Assembly (NCBI GenBank): GCA_015061545.1
Contig: SUWJ01000001.1
Coordinates: 124,001-188,000, forward strand
Direction of reading: 5' to 3'
DNA from: Lentisphaerota bacterium
GTDB taxonomy: Bacteria; Verrucomicrobiota; Lentisphaeria; Victivallales; Victivallaceae
DNA length: 64,000 nt
The notes beneath the pieces are model-generated. The model was not told the DNA's origin. It made no database searches and saw only the letters and a program-made list of their open reading frames with translations. The first letter of the stretch is position 1, and each line of letters starts with the position of its first letter. Below, piece by piece: positions 17,447-27,200 of the stretch. A program made the position numbers and the translations under genes.

Positions 17447-18697
17447 TCATTTATCAGGATCACCCCAAACTGCGGTACAGACTTTGTTAAGCATCCTGCG
17501 CAGTTTTTCCACCCCGGGGTAATTGCTGTAAAAGAAAAGATGTGCTGCTCCTGACGGATATTTTCCGGTCAGGAGTTTTTGTTGTTCGCTATCCAGCAAA
17601 ACGCGGTCGGCGCCGATGACCAGCGGGAAATTTGGTTCCCTTTCCAGAAAAGCCAATCTGCCTTCCAGCTCTTTGAAATAATAACGATGAAAAAGTTCAA
17701 CATGGATCACCTTCCCCACCGCATCAGAGCGCTCAAAGGAAAAATCGGGAAAGAACGTGCCGCAATTGGCAATTCGCGGCAATTCCGCCTCCGGAGCTTC
17801 GCGCCATTCACCAGCCTCCTTTCGAAAAGTTTTAATGAAAAGCGCCACTTCATCCGGCAGGCAGGCAGCCCAGCGGCGAATATTTCCCCGCAGCGGACAA
17901 TCTGCGCTGTCCAAAGCAAGAACATTTCCCTTAGTTGTTTTGCCCAACTGCAATTCAGCTCGTATTTTCCAATTTTTCATCAGCAATATAACCTGAAAAA
18001 ATGCTGCCAGCTGCAAGCCGTACTTGCGATTTTCGCCAAAGACCGAAGCTGGTCCGCTCAAAGTCAGTTTGATTTCATTGGCAGAAGCCCGCTTTACTTC
18101 GGCAAGCAAACGGTAGAATTTCAGCCGCCGCATGAATTTACGCAAAGCCATCGGTTCGGTATCAGATACTGTCACTTCCAGATTATCTGCATAAAGCAGC
18201 AATCCCTGCACCTGAGCAATATTGTAAATATTGACCAACTCTTCCGCGGTCCACGGCGGAATGGAAGTCAGACGGTCAAATTCAGGCAGATCGCAGTAAA
18301 TATCCTCCGGCAGCGTTACGCTATCGGCAGCAAGCATCCGGGCAACTTGCTGCCGGAAAAGTTCAGGCGCATCCGGAGGCTGCTGCAGAATTTTTGCTGC
18401 ATATTTGAAGATCATTTCCCGCTGCAATGGGGCATTTTCCAGTTCGGATGCCGAAGTAAATATACAATGATCCATCAACAATTTATTCAATGCGGCCAAT
18501 TTTTTATCGCCGGAGCTATTAAACAACGGCTCCAGATTATCCTGCAACTGAGCGCGGGAAGCATTTTTCTGCAATGCCTGTTGATAGATTGCCAGCATGG
18601 TGGAACACGCCGCCTGAAATGCCGAAGCAGCTTCTTCAAATAACGGAACGATTTTTTTACCCCGTCGGCGGAACATAAGCAAATCACGATTCAACAT
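17447..18697 (-). CDS. DUF790 family nuclease, Bax1-like partner of XPB helicase
   Basis: 416 residues; the opening LNRDLLMFRRRGKKIVPLF fits DUF790 (PF05626). In archaea this family is Bax1, a nuclease that forms a complex with XPB helicase. The C-terminal third reads FFPDFSFERSDAVGKVIHVE (about 318-337), compatible with a PD-(D/E)xK-like metal site. GGAGG precedes the ATG by 9 bases inside the end of the helicase gene, and the two overlap by 7 bases, which strongly supports a working pair. Nuclease activity is inferred from the family. Convergent with the methyltransferase gene, one base apart. Confidence 0.85.
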   Translation of the reverse strand: MLNRDLLMFRRRGKKIVPLFEEAASAFQAACSTMLAIYQQALQKNASRAQLQDNLEPLFNSSGDKKLAALNKLLMDHCIFTSASELENAPLQREMIFKYAAKILQQPPDAPELFRQQVARMLAADSVTLPEDIYCDLPEFDRLTSIPPWTAEELVNIYNIAQVQGLLLYADNLEVTVSDTEPMALRKFMRRLKFYRLLAEVKRASANEIKLTLSGPASVFGENRKYGLQLAAFFQVILLMKNWKIRAELQLGKTTKGNVLALDSADCPLRGNIRRWAACLPDEVALFIKTFRKEAGEWREAPEAELPRIANCGTFFPDFSFERSDAVGKVIHVELFHRYYFKELEGRLAFLEREPNFPLVIGADRVLLDSEQQKLLTGKYPSGAAHLFFYSNYPGVEKLRRMLNKVCTAVWGDPDK

Positions 18698-20094
18698 ACG
18701 CTGGTGCCTCCGACTTTACTGCTGTAAGCACGATGCTCCCGCCGCCTTGCCAATACATTCAGTTCGCTGGTGGATGCGTTGACCAATTCGTAAAGAATCG
18801 CCTTTTTTCCGGGTTTGGCACGCAGAATACGCCCCAGCCGCTGAACGTGTTCGCGCACCCCTGCCCCGCCTGAAACGATTATTCCCACGTTGGCTTCCGG
18901 CACATCCACACCTTCATTAAGTACCTTGCTGGAAACCAGCACCGGGCAATCCCCCGATCGGAAGTTTTCCAACATACTTTTGCGTTCGGCACTTTTAGTA
19001 TGATGAGTCAATACCGGCAGCAGATAGCGCCGCCCGATTTCATAGGCACGGGCATTGTCGGCAGTAAATATGATTATCCGGTCACCGGCATGACGGTGCA
19101 AAAGCTCCCAAACCATCCGCAGTTTGTTTTCGCCGCCGCGGGCAATATTTTTCTGAGTCAGATATGCTTCAAATGCGCGGCGGCCTTCGGCACCGTTGCG
19201 CACCACTTCCAGAATAAAATTGCGCCACGCCTGTACCGAATTCATAATTACATGATGCCGATGCAGAAAGTCAGTATATATCTTGCGGTTGAGCATATAT
19301 TCCGATTGCTCCTGCGCCGTAAGTTCCAGCGGAATCGTTTCCACATCATAATCCGCCAGTACCCCGGAAGTAAGTTCATCGATTTGAATACGGCAGCAGA
19401 TATCGCCCATCAAATCGGTCAGTACCGCATCCCGCTCAGGATCGCTTTCCGGCGTGGCACTCAATCCCAGCCGATAGGGAGCAATCGCCCATTGCGCCGC
19501 CTGGCGGGTGGCAGCTCCGGGCAAATGATGACACTCATCAGCAACAATAAAGGCAAATTTATTGCCGTAAAACTCCATTTTCAAAACCGCCGAATTATAG
19601 GTAGCTACCGTTATATCGCAAGTTTTGTTGCATCCGCCGCCCCACATACCAATTTCCTGTCCGAAAAAACGCTCCAGCACATTCGCCCATTGCGTCAAAA
19701 GATCGATCGTCGGCACCATAACCAGCGTGGAGCGTTTCAATCTGGCGATTGCCATAACTGCCAGAATAGTTTTTCCGCTGCCTGTCGGCAGAGATGCCAC
19801 CGCCCGATATCCTGAATTGCGCCACGCCTCGAAAGCAGTTTTCTGGTGAGGGCGCGGAATCAAAGTTTCCTGCAGCTTCAAATCGTTCAAGGGGGTAAAA
19901 TCACACGCTTTATCAGTAAAATCCAGCTGTAATGAACGCAGTTTCTGAACAATCGCTGCATAGTCGCAGGCGCGGGAGCGGAAACTCATCACCCGTTCAT
20001 CAAATTTGAATTTTTCAGGTACAGCTGCCGCCAGCTGCGCCATCTCGCCGCCCGACCACAACAAAGTACCGTTATCAAAAACAGTTTCTATCAA
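18691..20094 (-). CDS. XPB-like superfamily 2 DNA helicase
   Basis: 467 residues. Order: an N-terminal damage-recognition-like region (1-75), Q-like motif LIPRPHQKTAFEAW, Walker A LPTGSGKT (102-109), DECHH box (186), motif III GLSATPE, a helical insertion around 240-300 where XPB carries its thumb, and C-terminal motifs SSKVLNEGVDVPEAN and QRLGRILRAKPGKK. Length and order fit archaeal/bacterial XPB rather than UvrB or RecG. It probably opens DNA for cutting by its Bax1-like partner. Start is TTG 20094, chosen because AGGAG is seven bases upstream. Endonuclease IV (nfo) lies divergently 143 bases away, consistent with DNA repair. Confidence 0.88.
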   Translation of the reverse strand: MIETVFDNGTLLWSGGEMAQLAAAVPEKFKFDERVMSFRSRACDYAAIVQKLRSLQLDFTDKACDFTPLNDLKLQETLIPRPHQKTAFEAWRNSGYRAVASLPTGSGKTILAVMAIARLKRSTLVMVPTIDLLTQWANVLERFFGQEIGMWGGGCNKTCDITVATYNSAVLKMEFYGNKFAFIVADECHHLPGAATRQAAQWAIAPYRLGLSATPESDPERDAVLTDLMGDICCRIQIDELTSGVLADYDVETIPLELTAQEQSEYMLNRKIYTDFLHRHHVIMNSVQAWRNFILEVVRNGAEGRRAFEAYLTQKNIARGGENKLRMVWELLHRHAGDRIIIFTADNARAYEIGRRYLLPVLTHHTKSAERKSMLENFRSGDCPVLVSSKVLNEGVDVPEANVGIIVSGGAGVREHVQRLGRILRAKPGKKAILYELVNASTSELNVLARRREHRAYSSKVGGTSVC

Positions 20095-20237
20095 AGTTCC
20101 ACTCCTGTAACCAATAATTTTTTGCCAATAAAAACGTATGTCTATTCGCTTTTTTTATTCTGTTGGGTTATAGTAAACTACACCGCAAACGGTTCTTTGC
20201 CAATTTTTGAGTTCAAAAAAGTGGAGTTTTTAGCTTT

Positions 20238-21086
20238 ATGAAATACTTTGGAGCCCATGTCAGCGCATCAGGCGGGGTCTATAATGCACCGCTTAATGCT
20301 GCCGCGATCAACGCCGATACCTTTGCATTGTTCACCAAAAATCAACGGCAATGGAGCGCGCCGCCCCTGAAAGAAGAAGACATCGCGCTTTTTAAGGAAA
20401 ATTGCCTTAAAAACAACTTTGATCTTGCCATGATCCTGCCCCATGACAGTTATCTTATCAACCTCGGTCAGCCCGACAGTACTAAAGCTGCTGCCGCCCA
20501 CAAGGCTTTTGCCGAAGAAATGAAGCGCTGCGAAGCATTGGGGCTGCATCGGCTCAACTTTCACCCGGGCAGCCACCTTAAACTTATGGAAATGGATGAG
20601 TGCCTCAAGCGTATCGCCGAAGGTATTATGTCGGCGTTGTCCGAAAGTTGCGGCGTTATGGCAGTTATCGAAAATACCGCAGGGCAAGGCAGCAATGTGG
20701 GGTTTGAATTGGAGCAAATCGCCCGTATAATCGACTATTGCCACGGCAGCGAACTGGTCAAAGTGTGCGTAGATACCTGCCACAGTTTTGCCGCCGGCTA
20801 CGATTTGAAAAGTGAATCCGGCTATGCTGCTTTCTGGCAGAAATTTGATTCGCTGATCGGCTTCGACCGTCTGGGTGGTATTCACCTCAACGATGCCAAA
20901 GCCCCTTGCGGCAGCAAACTCGACCGCCACGAATCGCTGGGTGCAGGCACCTTGGGCTGGGAGGTTTTTGAACGCATTGCCCGGGATAAAAATCTGGATA
21001 ATATACCCATAATTCTGGAAACACCCGATCCTGATTTATGGGCTTCAGAAATCGCACAGCTGAAAAAATACGCTGCAACGGTGTAA
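20238..21086 (+). CDS. nfo: Endonuclease IV (AP endonuclease)
   Basis: Base-excision-repair enzyme that nicks DNA at abasic sites using a trinuclear zinc centre. 282 residues, standard length. Seen: GAHVSASGGV at the N-terminus, LNFHPGSH (His ligands), VIENTAGQGSNVGF (Glu ligand), VCVDTCHSFAAGYD (Asp and His ligands), IHLNDAKAPCGSKLDRHESLGAG and the terminal ILETPD. GGAG lies 11 bases before the ATG. Divergent from the XPB-like gene. Confidence 0.97.
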   Translation: MKYFGAHVSASGGVYNAPLNAAAINADTFALFTKNQRQWSAPPLKEEDIALFKENCLKNNFDLAMILPHDSYLINLGQPDSTKAAAAHKAFAEEMKRCEALGLHRLNFHPGSHLKLMEMDECLKRIAEGIMSALSESCGVMAVIENTAGQGSNVGFELEQIARIIDYCHGSELVKVCVDTCHSFAAGYDLKSESGYAAFWQKFDSLIGFDRLGGIHLNDAKAPCGSKLDRHESLGAGTLGWEVFERIARDKNLDNIPIILETPDPDLWASEIAQLKKYAATV

Positions 21087-21219
21087 AAATCCACGCCGCA
21101 CCCGATAACGGTTGCGCCCGATTCCAAGTATAAAAAAGGTTGTTGCAAATCACTTACTCAGCGTTATATATTTGCTGAATAGCATCTGTTGGCAGACTAT
21201 ATTGTTAATAATAACAAAA

Positions 21220-21256
21220 GACCTGTTGCAAAACAGTTTTGCAACAGGTCCTGATT
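21220..21256. terminator. Strong bidirectional terminator between nfo and the ABC permease
   Basis: Perfect 14-base stem GACCTGTTGCAAAA / TTTTGCAACAGGTC (21220-21233 and 21237-21250) with a three-base loop, followed by CTGATTTTTT. Lies between convergent genes. The rest of the 194-base gap shows no gene. Confidence 0.85.
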
Positions 21257-21280
21257 TTTTACGCGTATTTAACTTGAAAC

Positions 21281-22285
21281 TCAGCGGCTGTCTTTAGCGA
21301 TTTCTTTATCCTGAAACACCAGCACCGCCCACATCGAGCAAAGCACAATGTAAAGCACCACATAGATTGCTGAATACCCCAGATAGCTTACCGGAATCGC
21401 TTTGCGGGTAGCCAGAGCATCGGCCAACCAGAAGAACTGCCAGTTGGGCAACAGCGCGTAAAAGAGCGTTCTGCACCACGAATCCAGCTGGGCGACCAGA
21501 TTGCCGTCGGCAAACAGCAAATGGAAAGGACTGCATATCCCGCTTTCGGGCTGGAAGAGGTAGTTTGCCATCAACCCCAGCGCAAACAACACCGTCGATA
21601 CACACAAATTAGGCACCATATCCAGCCGGGTGGCAAACACCACCGACAGCGTCGCCATGGCAGCCACGGCAAAGAAAAGCAGCGATATAGCCAACAGGAA
21701 ATCACGCAGAATTATTTCCGGCGGCACTTCCTTGAAGATCATAACCGCCAGCGCCATTACCGGCAGCGCTACAGCCATAAATATTGTCATTACCGCCGGG
21801 AACGAACTGCCGCGGGCAAAGTTCAGCACCATACCGACCGCCGCACCCAAAACCAGCAAACCCAGCAGAATGTAGTAGAGTACAAAATCCACGCGGAAGG
21901 GGTCAATGGCAATGTAAAGCGCCACCACCGAAGCAGCGTTGCATATAAGCACAAAAAAGAGCGATGACATCATAACCCCTGCAATTTTGGAGAGGATGAA
22001 TGTCCAGCGGAAAACAGGCTTGGAGAAAAGCAGCAGCACCGTACCGTCGCGCATTTCGCGGGAAACTGTATTACTGGAGCAAAGCACAGCGGCAAACAAG
22101 CCGAACAGCATGGTAGTAGCCATGGAGCTGTCCACCACCATCTTGACCTGATCGTAAAACACAAAAATCGCCACAAACGGGAAGTTGGCGATCAACAGCA
22201 CGGCGCACATCAGCAAAAGTGTGTAAATCGGTTCGCGCACCGATTCCTTGAATGTATTGGCCGCAATCTTGAAAAAATTAAGCAT
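21281..22285 (-). CDS. ABC-2 type transporter permease
   Basis: 334 residues with about seven hydrophobic segments. The cytoplasmic segment after the second membrane span reads SREMRDGTVLLLFSKPV, a hallmark of ABC-2 permeases (R-E-x-x-x-G-T-hydrophobic). The N-terminus FFKIAANTFKESVREPIY is also typical of the NosY/gliding family. GAGGA precedes the ATG. No ATP-binding subunit gene adjoins it: upstream is a secreted protein and downstream is nfo on the other strand. It may pair with an ATPase encoded elsewhere; the substrate is unknown. Confidence 0.85.
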   Translation of the reverse strand: MLNFFKIAANTFKESVREPIYTLLLMCAVLLIANFPFVAIFVFYDQVKMVVDSSMATTMLFGLFAAVLCSSNTVSREMRDGTVLLLFSKPVFRWTFILSKIAGVMMSSLFFVLICNAASVVALYIAIDPFRVDFVLYYILLGLLVLGAAVGMVLNFARGSSFPAVMTIFMAVALPVMALAVMIFKEVPPEIILRDFLLAISLLFFAVAAMATLSVVFATRLDMVPNLCVSTVLFALGLMANYLFQPESGICSPFHLLFADGNLVAQLDSWCRTLFYALLPNWQFFWLADALATRKAIPVSYLGYSAIYVVLYIVLCSMWAVLVFQDKEIAKDSR

Positions 22286-22336
22286 AAATGAAAAATCCTC
22301 GCGGTCTTGAATAAAACAATTCAGAATTTACAACAA

Positions 22337-22368
22337 CGCTTCCCGCAAGCGAATTGTCGCGGGAAGCG
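22337..22368 (-). terminator. Hairpin behind the secreted protein gene
   Basis: CGCTTCCCGC and GCGGGAAGCG form a perfect 10-base stem with a 12-base loop, 18 bases beyond the stop at 22386. The following bases on the minus strand (TTGTTGTAAATT) are only moderately T-rich, so it may be a weak terminator or an attenuator before the permease gene. Confidence 0.5.
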
Positions 22369-22385
22369 CAGAAAATCAAGTATGG

Positions 22386-23099
22386 TTATTTTTCGTCGCT
22401 GTCGGTTTTGATTTCACCCACGGGGGCGACCTTACCGGCGGCGGGATCGGGGTCTTTTACTGCAGGAGGAACTTCGGTCACGGTCGGAGCCTTCGGTTCT
22501 TCATTGCTCTTTACTTCCGTTTTTTCCGCTGCGGCAGCCTTGGGCTTTTCGGGAGTGGGCAGCGGGCGGTAAAGTTCATCTTTGTCCAGCTTGGCACCGA
22601 TACGTTTGTAATCGCGTTCCAAATGGTTCAAGTTAAGCATGGAGCCGAGAGATTCGGCATTGCGGTTCCAATCGTCGCCATCCAGACGGAAAATCGGAAT
22701 GCGACCGTCCAGCTGGGGAACGTAGTTTTCGGGCACATAGCGCACGTCACCGAGAATGATCACTTTGCCGGGATTGAGCAAGCGGACAAAACGGGTGATG
22801 TCTTCGGCGCGCAGACGCACCGCAGGGGTACGTTCGCTGACAGGGCAGAAATAAACATCTTTAAGCCCCGATTCCTGAGCAGGAATCAGCAGATAGGGCT
22901 GACGGTTCTCGGCACGCATAAGCTGCGCCAGCGCCAGCGGGCGTTTGTAGTTACCGGTAATGACCAGCGTTGTTACGCTGCGGCCGGGACCTTGAAACGG
23001 CCGGGTCCAATCCCAGAAACCTGCCTGAGCAGACGAGATGGCAACAAGCCCGACGGCAAATGCCGCGGCGATTTTACTGAATGCGCGGGTAATCTTCAT
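22386..23099 (-). CDS. Secreted protein of unknown function with Pro/Lys/Glu-rich tail
   Basis: 237 residues with a signal peptide ending at SSAQAGF (residues 1-27). The folded part (30-175) has alternating hydrophobic strands and helices, for example TLVITGNYKRPLALAQL and GKVIILGDVRYVPENYV, which looks like an alpha/beta fold of Rossmann type, although I cannot assign a family. The last 60 residues are Pro, Lys, Glu and Ala-rich and probably disordered, perhaps a cell-wall or outer-membrane spacer. GAGGTG lies just upstream of the ATG. It precedes the ABC-2 permease with a hairpin between them. Confidence 0.65.
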   Translation of the reverse strand: MKITRAFSKIAAAFAVGLVAISSAQAGFWDWTRPFQGPGRSVTTLVITGNYKRPLALAQLMRAENRQPYLLIPAQESGLKDVYFCPVSERTPAVRLRAEDITRFVRLLNPGKVIILGDVRYVPENYVPQLDGRIPIFRLDGDDWNRNAESLGSMLNLNHLERDYKRIGAKLDKDELYRPLPTPEKPKAAAAEKTEVKSNEEPKAPTVTEVPPAVKDPDPAAGKVAPVGEIKTDSDEK

Positions 23100-23294
23100 A
23101 AATTCACCTCATTATCTTTTTTATCGTTTAAAATCACTTTGTTCATTCTTGAAAAAATAAAATGCAACTGCTATAAATATAACATTAGAACTCTTCTCTG
23201 CAAGTTTTGAAATCGTCATTCTTGACGTTTTTTTGCGTTTTTAACAGAAAAAAACCATTAATGAGCGATTTTTTACCTTTCAGGACTTGCAGAT

Positions 23295-23322
23295 TTGCAC
23301 TTTTGACTCCATTTTATATAGA
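23295..23322 (+). promoter_or_regulatory. Candidate promoter for the formyltransferase-fold gene
   Basis: TTGCAC (23295-23300), 16-base spacer, TATAGA (23317-23322), about 20 bases before the GTG start at 23348. The rest of the 248-base gap (23100-23347) is AT-rich without a gene. Confidence 0.45.
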
Positions 23323-23347
23323 TATCAAATATCGAAAGGATTGTTTT

Positions 23348-24250
23348 GTGAAATTTGACAGTAAAAATATTTTTCTTGGAAATATTCCGTCCGACGCCAA
23401 ACCGTCGCTGGCGATCTTTCTTTCCGGCAGCGGTTCCAATGCCGAAAAATTGCTTGCCGATGCCGCAGTCAGAGCAGCTGCCAATGTAACCGTATTGGTT
23501 ACCGATGCACCGGAAAAATCGAGAGCTATTGAAATCGGTGCAGCTTTCGGTCTGCCCGTAATCAGCTGCAGCATCCGTGAGTTTTACCGCAATCACGGCT
23601 TGAAGAGTATTTCGCTTGCCACCGCCGAAGGGCGCGAAGTGCGGGAACTTTGGACCGCTGAATTGCGGCGGCAGCTGCGGAATTATGCCGTCGATTTCGG
23701 AGTTCTGGCAGGTTTTGAACCACTTTGCAATATAACCAATGACTTTCCCTGTTTGAACGTCCACCCGGGGGATTTGAGCAAAGTTGACTCCGAAGGCAAA
23801 CGCTGCTATGTGGGTTTGCACAGCCGTCCCGTGGAAGCAGCGATTCTGGCGGGCGAAAAGGAACTGCGCAGCAGCGTGATAATCGCCGGTGGATTCAGCG
23901 ATGCCAGTAAAGATATGGACAACGGTCTGCTGCTGGGTATCTCTCAAGGTATGGCTATGGACTTTAAAGGTCACACGCCGGAAGAGTTTCGCTCGATCGC
24001 AGCGCTCCGCAGCGGCAAAAAGCCGGTGGGTGGCTGGCAGGATGAACTGGAAAAATTTGCGCTGCATCAGCAGGAGCTGTTAAAAAGTGCCGGCGACCAC
24101 ATTATTCTGCCGCTGGTGGTTCGGGATTTTGCCCGCCGCTGCTTTGCGCTTGACAACAGCGGGAAACTGTTCTACCGTCAGGATCCGTCGCTGGAGTTTA
24201 CCGAAGCGCGTTTCCATGAATACGATGCCAACGGAGCGCGGATATTGTAA
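23348..24250 (+). CDS. Formyltransferase-fold protein related to PurN
   Basis: 300 residues from GTG 23348; this start is fixed by AAAGGA seven bases upstream, whereas the upstream in-frame ATGs have none and encode no family-like sequence. The protein shows the PurN-like first loop IFLSGSGSNAEKLL (about 20-33), VLAGFEPLCNI, the catalytic LNVHPGDLS (Asn and His) and a later MDNGLLLG where PurN has DxGPII, so the Asn-His-Asp set looks intact. It is longer than PurN (about 200 residues) and has an extra C-terminal 80 residues, so the substrate may differ from GAR. No purine genes are nearby. Confidence 0.75.
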   Translation: MKFDSKNIFLGNIPSDAKPSLAIFLSGSGSNAEKLLADAAVRAAANVTVLVTDAPEKSRAIEIGAAFGLPVISCSIREFYRNHGLKSISLATAEGREVRELWTAELRRQLRNYAVDFGVLAGFEPLCNITNDFPCLNVHPGDLSKVDSEGKRCYVGLHSRPVEAAILAGEKELRSSVIIAGGFSDASKDMDNGLLLGISQGMAMDFKGHTPEEFRSIAALRSGKKPVGGWQDELEKFALHQQELLKSAGDHIILPLVVRDFARRCFALDNSGKLFYRQDPSLEFTEARFHEYDANGARIL

Positions 24251-24277
24251 GTTTTTTTTAAGGTATTGTTAAGCAAG

Positions 24278-27200
24278 ATGGCTCGTTCTCCTGAAAAAAT
24301 CAGACGCGTGATTGTTTTATCTGCCGTGATATTTCTGCAGATAATGCTCTTTTCGGCGACGGCGTGGCTCTGGAGCCAACCGCTCCGGCACCAGCGTTAT
24401 CTGGCGAGCGGCTTCCTGCAGCAGCACCGCGGCTTTATCGAAGTTGAATCGCTGCAGCCGGGAGCATTCGGCGACATCATGCTGCGCGGCGTGACACTGG
24501 GCAAAAGCCATGAACCGTTGTTCAAGGCCAAGTCGGGGCGGATCAAATTCAGTAAAGAAAATTATTTTTCCACCCGTATTCCTGCCTTGGAGCAAATCGA
24601 ACTTGACCGGGCTGTTTTGCATATTGTGCAGAAAAAACACCGCACTACGATCAACGGTATGCCGCTGGAGATATTTTTAAGCGAATTGAAAAATCTTCCC
24701 CGCGCTCAAGGCGCCTTTATTCCGCTGACAATAAGGGGGTCAATCAAGCTCAACAATCAGACTCCCGCCAGCGATTGCACCTTAAAAATAACTTACGACG
24801 ACCAGCTGGATGCTTTTGAGTTTGCCTGCAGCTGGCAATCTGGTCAGGACAAGGCAGTAAAAGGTTCATGGTCCTGCCGTATAGATCAGAAAAACCGCCT
24901 TATGACCGCAGCAACGGAGGGATTTCTTTCATCGGTATTTTATCAGGAAATGCTCCGCCGCAGTTCGGTTCCCGCCCGGGTATCAGCCCTGCTGCATAAT
25001 GGAACTGTCAGCGGCAAAAGCAAATTCTCCGTAATTATGCCCGACATGAAAATATCCAAACTGGAAGTGGACGGCACCATCAAAAACAGTTCGCTGCGCT
25101 GGTATAAACAAACCTTTATGCCGGTTGACGAGCTTGCATTTCAGCTGAAAAAAGATTCCCGCGCCCTTTCAGTGAATATTCCGCAACTGGTGATAAAAAA
25201 GCCCTTCACTTTGGAATTGGGCAATATAAATCTGCACCACACCAACGGCAAAAACATCGTTCAAGCCAGCGCCAACTGCGATTTGCGTCAGAGCGCAGCC
25301 AACTTCTTCTACGCCGCAATGAATTGCCCGGAATTAAAAATCAGCGCAGCTTCCGACAAGATAAAAGCGCGCTGGGATCTGCAAAGCGGTCAATGGAGCA
25401 TACGGGGCGATTCCAACTCAACAGCCGCTGAAAATACTGTACGGCTGCAAAACACTCCGGAGCTGAGTCTGGTGCTTACACCGGTCAGATTTGAGTTCCG
25501 CGCCAACGGCACCGGCAATACGGGCAAAGTGATTCAGCAGCTTGATTTTACAGACTTGCAGCTGCAAAATAAACATGGTAAATTCAGCTCCGATCAAGGA
25601 AGTTTTTTCCTTACGGCACATACGGGAGAAAGCTCCGCAATCACCGGCGATATTCTGGAATTCAATTTCGGTGATTTTTCCGCCGATACCCCGATCGGCC
25701 AATTTGATCTGCCCGGTCTGGCGGGAGCAGTCAATATGCGAAAACTTGCTGCAAACAGACGGGATTTGGATATTGTTATGCGGGGTAATTCAGCAGCATT
25801 TATCAAAGGCAGCCAAACGGTAAACAGCCGCAGCTGGTCGTGCAATCTGGCGCTTGAAACAGCCGAAGAACTCCTGACGTGGAAGGTAAATAATCTGGTG
25901 ATCCAAACCCCGTATCTGGAATACATTTGTCCCCAAAAAGGCAAATTGCAGCTGGAAGAACTCTTTTTAAGCGGCGAAGGCGGTGTTGAACAAGGCAATA
26001 TAACCCGCGGCGAAATCAAATTAAAAACCGCCCTTGCCCGACACTCGATGGCGACGTTGAAACAAGGCGAGCTCCGACTGAAGTATTCTCCTGAAGCTGA
26101 AAGAGATCAACGCTTCGCGCTTACCTTTCTTGGCGGAGAAATCCTGTTTGCCAAGCCATATTTTCCAATAAAAAGTGCGGAAGCGTTTGAACTTGTCACT
26201 TCCACAGGAGATTTTTACACCAAGCCCAAGGCACTCAGATTTTCCGCCGTGCGGCTGGAAGTTATGCAGCAACCTTATGAATTAAGGCTCTTTGACAGCC
26301 GACTTGATATATCGCGCAGCCGGGACCATAACTGGAGCGGCGAGATAAAATTTGCATCACTGCAGGCTGATCCGTCGGAGCAAACTTATCCGCGCAGCAC
26401 TTTCGGCAGCGGCAGCGCAAAGCTGAATTGGCAATATGAATATGGTTTTCTGAAAAAAACAGAAGTCGCTGCTGCCGTTCAAGCACCAAGCTGGAGTTGG
26501 GGCGAACTGCAATGCGGCGGCGAATCCGCCCGTCTGAAAATCGCCGTTGAGCCGGACGGAAATACCAAACACTTCAGCAATCTTATTGAGATAAAAAAAG
26601 CCAACGTCATCTCTCCAGTCTTTACTGCGGAAGCTCCTGATATGAGCATAAATTTAAGCTGCGGCGATCAGTTGCTCAAGGGTATGGTAAAATTCAAAGG
26701 CGGTACAGTTGCTTCTCCGGACAGTCAGCTGCAGCTCTTTGATACCGATCTTGAACTGCCGCTGCATGGAGCAAAAAAACGTCCTTCGCTGCTGCAAGCG
26801 GGAAGATTTTCCAGCCGTAAAGTGGTGTTCAAAAAAGCTGAAGAAGGCGCGTTCAGCGGTAAATTGGAGCATTTCCTGCAATTTGCAGACCGGAACTCGC
26901 TTGCCGACCACACGCTGCGGCTCAACGGGGTGCTGAACGCGGTTAAATTCAACGGTGCGCCGGTGAATATCTCCGTTTCGTGCCAGCTGCCGCCTGCAGC
27001 CACCCGCGGAGAATGTCGTTTGGAGATGCCCGAATCAAAACTCACCGTGCCGGCAAAGTTGAATAACTATCTGCCGCTGCCGTGGGATGCAACTTTGCTG
27101 AAAGGCAATATTGCATTGGATCTGCTGTTCAAATTCAACGGCAGCAACGCTCCTGACGGCTCAATGGAAATAAGTTGTGCCAACAGCGATTGGCAAATCG

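Noticed and set aside
23207-23347. Longer N-terminus of the formyltransferase-like protein from ATG 23207
   Set aside because: No ribosome site there and no family-like residues, while GTG 23348 has an ideal one.
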